64,000 nt of DNA from Agrypnia vestita. Taxonomy: Eukaryota; Arthropoda; Insecta; Trichoptera; Phryganeidae. The position numbers and the translations under genes are program-made. Where the stretch lies: NCBI GenBank assembly GCA_016648135.1, contig JADDOH010024886.1:56974-120973 (forward strand), read 5' to 3'. Shown in pieces: positions 57,985 through 64,000 of this stretch (positions are counted from its first letter, which is position 1; every line of letters starts with the position of its first letter). The notes below the pieces were generated by a model. The model worked only from the letters and a program-made list of their open reading frames with translations. It made no database searches and had not been told where the DNA came from.

Positions 57985-58165
57985 GTAACAATGTCCGTCA
58001 CTAACGCTACCGCTGGACGGCGCTGTTTTCAACTAACGCCCGAAATCTAAATATAATAATTTCGTTGTCCGTCTGTCTGTCCGTCCGTCTCATTGTCGGT
58101 TCGTAAGGTCCGTAAATTGCTGGTATAAAAAAAATTAAAACATGGGTTCGGCTAGCAAATAATAT
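57985..58165 (+). mobile_element. mixed Helitron 5' ends (families A and B)
   Basis: CACTAACGCTACCGCTGG and GCTGTTTTCAACTAACG resemble the sequence 5' of family A. AAATATAATAATTTCGTTGT with GTCCGTCTGTCTGTCC resembles the family B start. No 3' end is present, so these are truncated pieces. Confidence 0.5.
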
Positions 58166-58168
58166 AAT

Positions 58169-58679
58169 TCTCTATACAACAATATTCTATATCAAGAAGC
58201 ATTATTCGTGAATACAAGCGCATTTACCAAAATTATTCTCATTAAAGATTTATTAAAAATAAAAGTTTCCAACATATTTTACATAAAAAAAGTACGAGTA
58301 TAAAAATCTTTAAAGAAAAGAGTACATAATATAGTGTTATAATTTATACTAGCCGTATGTCCGTGAAATGGTTCGCGTCTTTGCTACGCCCTAGCTTATA
58401 TAGTATATTTTTGTTGTTCCACCGAGAGGCGGTGGTAGCTATGTCGCTGGGGCGCCGCGCTAGCATTCCGAGTTTCACGCCCTACTTTCAGCCGTGTAAT
58501 TTCGTTTTTTTAGCCGTAAATTTAAACGAAATTACGGACGTTTCAATAAGTTACGGACAGGCAGACAGACAGCGAAATTATTATGTTTGATATACCGTTA
58601 AAATATAAAAACTACTAATCAATATAAAGCTGAAATTCAAACATGTAGAAATTCGTCATTTTTGACGGGTTTAAGCTAG
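58169..58679 (+). mobile_element. Helitron family A, with a family B Helitron inside
   Basis: The 5' end TCTCTATACAACAATATTC and 3' end (hairpin from CGTCA-TTTT-TGACG, then GGTTTAAGCTAG and host T at 58680) match 15668-16039. The interior is interrupted at 58349-58590 by a complete reverse-oriented family B element. CAATATAAAGCTGAAATTC after the interruption aligns with TAATGTGAAGCTGACATTC in the other copy. Confidence 0.75.
58349..58590 (-). mobile_element. Helitron family B, copy 5, nested
   Basis: 242 bp on the minus strand from TCAAACATAATAATTTCGC to CATACGGCTAG, host A before (58591 is T) and host T after (58348 is A). Same length as copy 1 (34425-34665). GAGGCGGTGGTAGCTATG is the remnant of the tRNA-like part. 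Confidence 0.85.
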
Positions 58680-58684
58680 TCTAA

Positions 58685-60705
58685 TTAATAATCTGTTTAC
58701 ACAATTTTCGCGTCAGTACAATAATGCGTGATAAAATATTTTGCACTATTAGAAAGCAACCGGGTTGAAGCCGATTTTATTGCTGGGTCCTGCGGGCGGA
58801 TATCGCCCCTATTCTCAGAATAACTAGATTGTTTTTATATCCCAACTTAAAATATAAGAAAAGTACTTAAAGTTTCTATGACAAATGTCAAGACACCTGT
58901 CAAATGTCATCACGTCAGAATTGACGAACTGTACAATGTTATATAAGAGCGGTCAAGACGTGATTATCATGATAGCTCAAAAAAATGCGAATAGACTCGA
59001 TATGATACGAGGCTTGCAACGATCCAGAATTAATAAAATAAGAATAGAGTTTTACCCTTTGCGCAAGCAATGTGAAAATTATAAAGAACGTGAAAAAATA
59101 TGAATGACAAAATATTTACCCGGGAAATTTTATTTACTACATTTTTTCTACATCTTTTTCTTCTATTTTAATCTTTTGTTTCAACAAACGGTTTTATATA
59201 TATAGAATACTGTGAAAAATAGTGGAGATGTGTAATAAATACTGGAGGTATATATAGATAAATCATATTAATTGATAAAAACCAGATTTATAAAAACCAT
59301 AATAAATAATAATTTACAATAAATAATAATAAACCAGATTTATCGATAATATTTTACTTTTCCCCTTCATCAACTTTTTTCGATCCCACTATTAATAAGT
59401 TACTTTGAGTTTTTGAATAATTTTAATGTTTTTATTTATGATGATGGATAGATAAGAATTTTACCTTTTCTAAAAAACCATCAGTATCATCATTGACTTA
59501 CTTGTTTTTTTCGCAATTATCCACCGCAAATACTAACAAAATTTTGGATTAAAATCTCAAGTACCTACCTATTTTCAAGGTTGCGTTTTTAATAAACACA
59601 GTTACATCAAATTTAAACTTTTCAATGTTATGGTGGGTTTAGAAACCTTTTGTCTGACCATTACATTGACTTATCTAAAAAAAAAACTTACGGCAGAAAG
59701 TTGACTTCGTATGTATATTATTGTTGACAAAATTTCGCTTTTAAAAAAAAAGAATTTTATTTAAAATAAGCAAAAGAAAATAATTATAACATCGCAATAA
59801 TACTATAAATGAAGATTATTAATTATATTAAGATTCAAGTGACTTTTCAATACATTGCAGCAGCAGAATTTTGTGGAACTCAGTGTTACTGCGGATCACC
59901 ATAGGATGAATATCGAATATTTAAATGCATATTTATCAGTATATTTTTAATTACCCTACTATACTACTTATTTAATAATTACTAACTAACTAATTTTAAA
60001 CGTACACATCTTAAGAAAAATATATGCAGGAGTTGCTTTTTCAATAGCCAACATTATAGTAATCATCAAATATGTATATGTCTATCGATGTCAAGATACC
60101 TCAGAGATAAGTGTGCCAACACAAAAACAATGAAAAATTGTAAAAGACTCCTACAGTCCTCAAATTTAAAAATGCGTATTTTATTAATTAAATTTGGGGA
60201 TGGTGACTTTTTTGTTTAGTTGAAGATGTAAATTTGTGTACATATGTTGGTACATTTTATTACAAATATCCAAATAAAAAACTATTACAGCAATCCTATT
60301 TTAGTGTTAATTTAATGATCATCGCCATGACAAAATTTGCTTGAATGTGAGCTATTTCTATTTTCTCGATCCAGATAGTAATCAAAAAACTTAAATTCTA
60401 CCTGTGGAGCATCCAAGTTTTTTCTTGTGCTTTAATTAGAATGCAAGATAGAATGAGACCGGTTATACAAACTCGTTCCCCATCAAATCTCGGAGTATAA
60501 AAACTCCGATCGGTGAGAAACAACATCGCCATTTTTGAAGTCCCGTTAGTCTCCGGATGTCACTGAAGTAATGAATTCAAATTTATTATGTTCGCTGTCA
60601 TAATAATAATATTTTGTGTAGAAAAATAAATCGGATTTAATATATGCATAGCTATAAACGAATAAATAAATATGTATTAACTTAATAAATGTATAACCAA
60701 AAATA
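58685..60705. other. AT-rich stretch, nearly featureless
   Basis: TTTCTATGACAAATGTCAAG at 58873 recurs in altered form at 61247, a minor repeat. CTCGGAGTATAAAAACTCCG near 60491-60510 is a small hairpin around a TATA-like core. No gene. Confidence 0.4.
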
Positions 60706-60710
60706 ATGAC

Positions 60711-60951
60711 AGATTGTTAGTTAACTTTGTAAAAACCACTACCAGATTTTAGGTCTACCGGTTTCGAGACGTACCCGTCTCTTCGTCAGGCCAACACTAC
60801 ACCACTACATTCACAACACTACACACCTCAACCATAGTATTGTTACACTTCCACCAATAATTGATCACATGCGTGTTAGTCTTGTCAGGGACAAACATGC
60901 ACGGTAGACCTAAAATCTGGTAGCGGTTTTTACAAAGTTAACTAACAATCT
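60711..60951. repeat. inverted-repeat element with hammerhead-like core, copy 2
   Basis: The 50-bp arms at 60711-60760 and 60902-60951 differ at a single base. On the minus strand next to the left arm lie CTGACGA, one extra A, hairpin GAGACG-GGTA-CGTCTC and GAAACC. That gives the full conserved hammerhead core letters, with one bulged base before stem II. It has no coding capacity. Confidence 0.85.
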
Positions 60952-60959
60952 ATTATCAT

Positions 60960-61140
60960 GTCTAACCACAAAATTAATGCTTTAAATATTAATAATATTA
61001 ACCGAAAATAATTTATTATCCAATTATTATTATCCAAAACCAACCAGAATATTTATTAAAAAAGCGAAAAAATAATTTCACTCACATGCAACATCTTTAG
61101 ACAGAAAAATTACCTACTTCATTTACGCACATCAATAAAA
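60960..61140. other. AT-rich flank
   Basis: ATGTCTAACCACAAAATTAAT near 60959 recurs at about 28083, suggesting that the element extends past its arm or that the target is repeated. Confidence 0.35.
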
Positions 61141-61147
61141 ATATTTT

Positions 61148-61575
61148 TAACCGGCTGTGCCCACGCTGCTTCGCATTCGTAGATTTTTAGTAACTTTTAG
61201 TCATATTTTATGTAAGACATAAAATAGAAGGAGACGTATGCATAAATTTCTATGAGAAATTTCAAGACATCCGTCAAACGTCAAAATTGATGAAGCGGCA
61301 AAAGCGGTCAAGACATGTAACGTTTGTAACATTATATCGCTGCTTGAGAAAAGCCCCGAAAGAAAGAGTTGCTGAGAGGGCGTGGTGAGGATTGTAAAGA
61401 AAATATGCGAGAAGGCAAGAGGAACAGACGGCACCCATATCATGATCAGAGAAACCGAATATTGAAGGTCAGCCTTGTTGAAAGTTTCAACACCGAAGAG
61501 CGAGTAAGAGAATAAGTACGAAAGAGGCACTCTATCCTCTCTGCCTAAATATGCAGAGAAACGGCGTGTGAGTAA
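61148..61575. repeat. Helitron family C end fragment and RTE tail fragment
   Basis: GGCTGTGCCCACGCTGCTTC at 61154 is a mutated family C 3' end in reverse. At 61520-61575, CACTCTATCCTCTCTGCCTA and CAGAGAAACGGCGTG match the 3' end of the RTE-like LINE at 62112-62154. Confidence 0.5.
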
Positions 61576-61616
61576 GTAATACTATAAAAATTTACGTTAT
61601 TTAATGTTTCGACATA

Positions 61617-62175
61617 TTAAACGGGAAACAAAGTTAATGGTGCACTAAATGCAATTATGGCCAATAAGAATCTGTCAAAAGAAGCAAGACTAGCGGTACA
61701 TAATGGCGTTCTAGTGCCAACCCTTATGTATGGAAGCGAAGCCTGGAATTGGCAAAAGAGGAATGAAAGTAGACTGAATGCGGTTGAAATGCGGTCACTA
61801 AGACGCTTGTGTGGAAAATCTTTGGTCGATAGAGTGAGGAATGAACAAATTAGAAGTGAATGCATGGCTGTCTGTAGTGTGGTAATAGAATAAAGAAAGG
61901 AGTGCTGAGATGGTTTGATCATTGGACTTATGATGATGAAAGATGTTTTAGAAAATATTGAGGCGAATGTTGAAGGCACAGAATAATAGGGCGCCGCTAA
62001 AGACCTGGCCACGATCAGTACTACAATTGAGCCGCAAAATCGTAGAACGTGTATGAGAAGATGTATGAATGTGGCCGAAGCAAAAGTGGTGTGCCAGGAT
62101 AGAAGAGTGTGGCGTTCAATCCTCTCTGCCTACCCCTGCAGGGAAACGGCGTGATGGTTAGTTAGTTAGTTAGAC
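61617..62175 (+). pseudogene. RTE-like LINE 3' part with GTTA tail
   Basis: The + frame 61657-61893 reads MANKNLSKEARLAVHNGVLV, then PTLMYGSEAWNWQKRN, SRLNAVEMRSLRRLCGKS and VRNEQIRSE before a frameshift. Later frames give RWFDHW, RRCMNVAEAKVVCQDRRVW and RSILSAYPCRETA plus a stop, the normal C terminus of this LINE type. The end is (TTAG)n at 62156-62174. One or more shifts disable it. The 131-codon frame on the minus strand is a shadow. Confidence 0.85.
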
Positions 62176-62179
62176 ATAT

Positions 62180-62815
62180 TAATGGTGTGCTACCGGCAAA
62201 AAACAACGAAAATAAATATTAAATAACCAGTTTTTTATGCAAATATTAAAGCAAAAAATACATTTAAATTCCATAATGTACGCAGGGTCATAATTTTTTA
62301 CACGTATTTTACGAATCTTTAATTAACATTGCATTGAACTGTTAGTGCCTGGGATTACCACCTTTGTCACCTCTCAATGTCGACGACACGGGCTGTTGGC
62401 CTACGGGAGTCGTTTATTTATATTTTTTTTCATGAACAAGATTTTTCTCTTGCGGACGCGTGGGGCGCGTCACAATTGACGTATTTCGCAGCGATCACGA
62501 TTCGAGGTAAACGAAACGACGCTGAACAACACCAGCTTTTTGTCATCGAAATTCTTTCAATAACGTTTCACAACCGCCGATATACCTACCTGCTTTGTAT
62601 GTACTGTAACAGGAACGAAATTGTATTAACCGAGCTTTATCTTCGGGACAATACTCCTCTGCCCTGACTCCGTCTACCCTGGCGTTGCTGTGCATCTCAA
62701 ATGTTCGCAGAATACAGGGCTTTGCTGCTCTCCAATGACTGAAGATAGTTAGCGCAAGAAAGAGGATGTGGGGGTCTAGCAACTCCATTATTCAAGCAGC
62801 TGCTATGTGGTTTGA
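62180..62815. other. AT-rich then mixed sequence, nothing recognised
   Basis: The 96-codon frame at 62377-62667 (+) and 81-codon frame at 62543-62788 (-) overlap and have no domain. Composition is more balanced than the surroundings, so a decayed exon or regulatory DNA is possible. Confidence 0.3.
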
Positions 62816-62820
62816 CTCTC

Positions 62821-63589
62821 TAAAGCCATGTATTCACTAGGGGACAAATCGCGAAACAATCCGCTCGACATGTCGCATCAACATCTACGCTCATGTTTCG
62901 GGGACAATGACGCGGTCAATTGACGTGTACACACCGGGATTCGCATATCTTGTCGCGGAAATGTCATGCGAAGAGGTTATGGATGACAGCTGCGGTATCA
63001 CATTTGGCGAAAACGGGGTTCCGCGCAATTCGAAATGTTTTTTTGGGTCGCAATTTCAAATTAACGAGGTTTTACTGTAGTAAATTGAATATTATTAAAA
63101 ACAAGATCCTTTTTGCAAATAATTATTGTTTTCCAGACGTCACGGAAATATATCGCCCTATGAGGTTATTATGATAGCCGCGTATCTGTTTATGTTAATG
63201 AGTTTATCGAAAAGTAAGAGGAGAAAAAAGAGGAGAATGCGAAATTATTAACTACAAAGAGAAAGAAGGACGGACATTCTATGCGATCTTCGATCGATAC
63301 AGCTCGACGAGTTCGAGAACGATTTCGTTTCCCCGCATTGTCATCTTGACAGATACAGCGCATGCGTATTCACTTGTAAACATACCACGTGGTACTGACG
63401 CTCCGCGGAATGTTGCGGTGAGTACGCTCGGGTGCCGTGCGCATGGCAACGTTGCCACGGCACGTAGAAATGCCGCGCTATGTTGTGCGCGAGGTCGCGG
63501 AACAGTGCACGACGTTGCAACGTCACGTAGACTCTATGCCGCGCATGCTGTTGAGGGACAATTTGTCCCCTAGTGAATACATGGCTTAA
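62821..63589. mobile_element. PIF/Harbinger-like element with 26-bp perfect TIRs
   Basis: The element 62824-63586 (763 bp) starts AGCCATGTATTCACTAGGGG and ends in the exact 26-bp inverse. It is flanked by TAA at 62821-62823 and 63587-63589, the 3-bp duplication typical of PIF/Harbinger. The inside is CG-rich near the right end (TGCGCATGGCAACGTTGCCA) and has small open frames (62920-63174 +, 63341-63607 -) with no DDE transposase signature, so it is non-autonomous. Confidence 0.9.
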
Positions 63590-63700
63590 TGCACAAAAGA
63601 TGGACACTAATTATGCAACAGTGACTGTTCTCCATGGTGTTCAGCGAATTTTTTATTTTTTATTTTCTATATTCTTTCTATTTTTACTTATATGTATATA

Positions 63701-64000
63701 CAGTGTGTAGCAGAGCAAGCAGCAGAAACTTTGCCGGTAGGTTCCTGTCTATGTTATGAGTCTAAAATGTTCAAGCAACCATGGCCTAACATATAATAAG
63801 TTATGGAGATATGCAATATCAAAGTTTGCATTTTTTTTTCAATATTTCTTACTTATATTTAGCAAAAAGTTAAACTATCATTACAGTAACTTATATCGAT
63901 TATGAAAAATTCATTCTCTTTAGTCCAATAAAATAATAAAAACCTTTCAAAAATTGAAAAAAAATTTTTTTTACAAGGTTTGTATAATTTTATTTCAGTT
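63701..64000. mobile_element. CAGTGTGTAGCAGAG MITE, cut by the window end
   Basis: It starts after TA and runs into the window edge. Inner words TATGAGTCTAAAATGTTCAA, AGATATGCAATATCAAAGTT and AACTATCATTACAGTAACTT match the CAGGGTTATTT family, so this is another subfamily with different ends. Only the left half and the start of the mirrored half are present. Confidence 0.75.

Noticed and set aside
61617..62012. 131-codon open frame on the minus strand
   Set aside because: It lies antisense to recognisable LINE reverse transcriptase codons. The opposite strand carries the conserved motifs, so this is a shadow.

Overview
The window is AT-rich eukaryotic DNA that behaves like an insect chromosome, most likely a moth or butterfly. 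No open frame has the length or context of an intact gene. There are two real tRNA genes, several classes of fossil transposons, and Helitron-like ends (A|TC...CTAG|T, with a hairpin about 11 bases before CTAG). One family ends in GCCCGCAGCTTCGCCCGCG, a type common in Lepidoptera. The order-level call is an inference from the repeat repertoire, not from a diagnostic gene.

Layout. 1-9.2 kb: AT-rich sequence with a small inverted-repeat element (714-940), a tRNA-derived SINE (3583-3764), long palindromic CAGGGT mobile elements (5596-6120; 6914-7587 with another element nested inside; 8266-8673), a 144-bp foldback and a GC-rich open patch (7786-8115). 9.19-9.83 kb: an almost perfect 80-bp tandem array. 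10-18.5 kb: SINEs, degenerate LINE pieces, a young LINE 3' end (13.0-13.9 kb), a Helitron (15.67-16.04 kb), an inverted-repeat pair (16.6-17.5 kb) and a strong hairpin. 19-32 kb: more CAGGGT elements, LTRs, RTE-like LINE debris and a divergent pair of tRNA-Gln genes (22.7-23.0 kb). 34-42 kb: Helitrons in both orientations, a 203-bp hairpin and the best candidate protein-coding exon (40153-40360). 43-48 kb: two opposed LTRs and a 570-bp Helitron. 52-64 kb: a second copy of the young LINE, a hAT-type element with an 8-bp target duplication, a Helitron inserted inside another Helitron, RTE-like fragments, a Harbinger-like element with 26-bp perfect terminal repeats, and a final mobile element cut by the window edge.

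How it fits together. The only genes I can defend are the two tRNAs. The cysteine-rich exon has a branch point, acceptor and phase-0 donor, so it suggests that part of the window is intron of a long-intron gene. Nearly everything else is transposon-derived. The most unusual pattern is that three unrelated small inverted-repeat families carry the same hairpin motif, TGA(C/T)GA - stem-loop - (C)GAAAC. It resembles the catalytic core of hammerhead ribozymes, which are known from Penelope-like retroelements.
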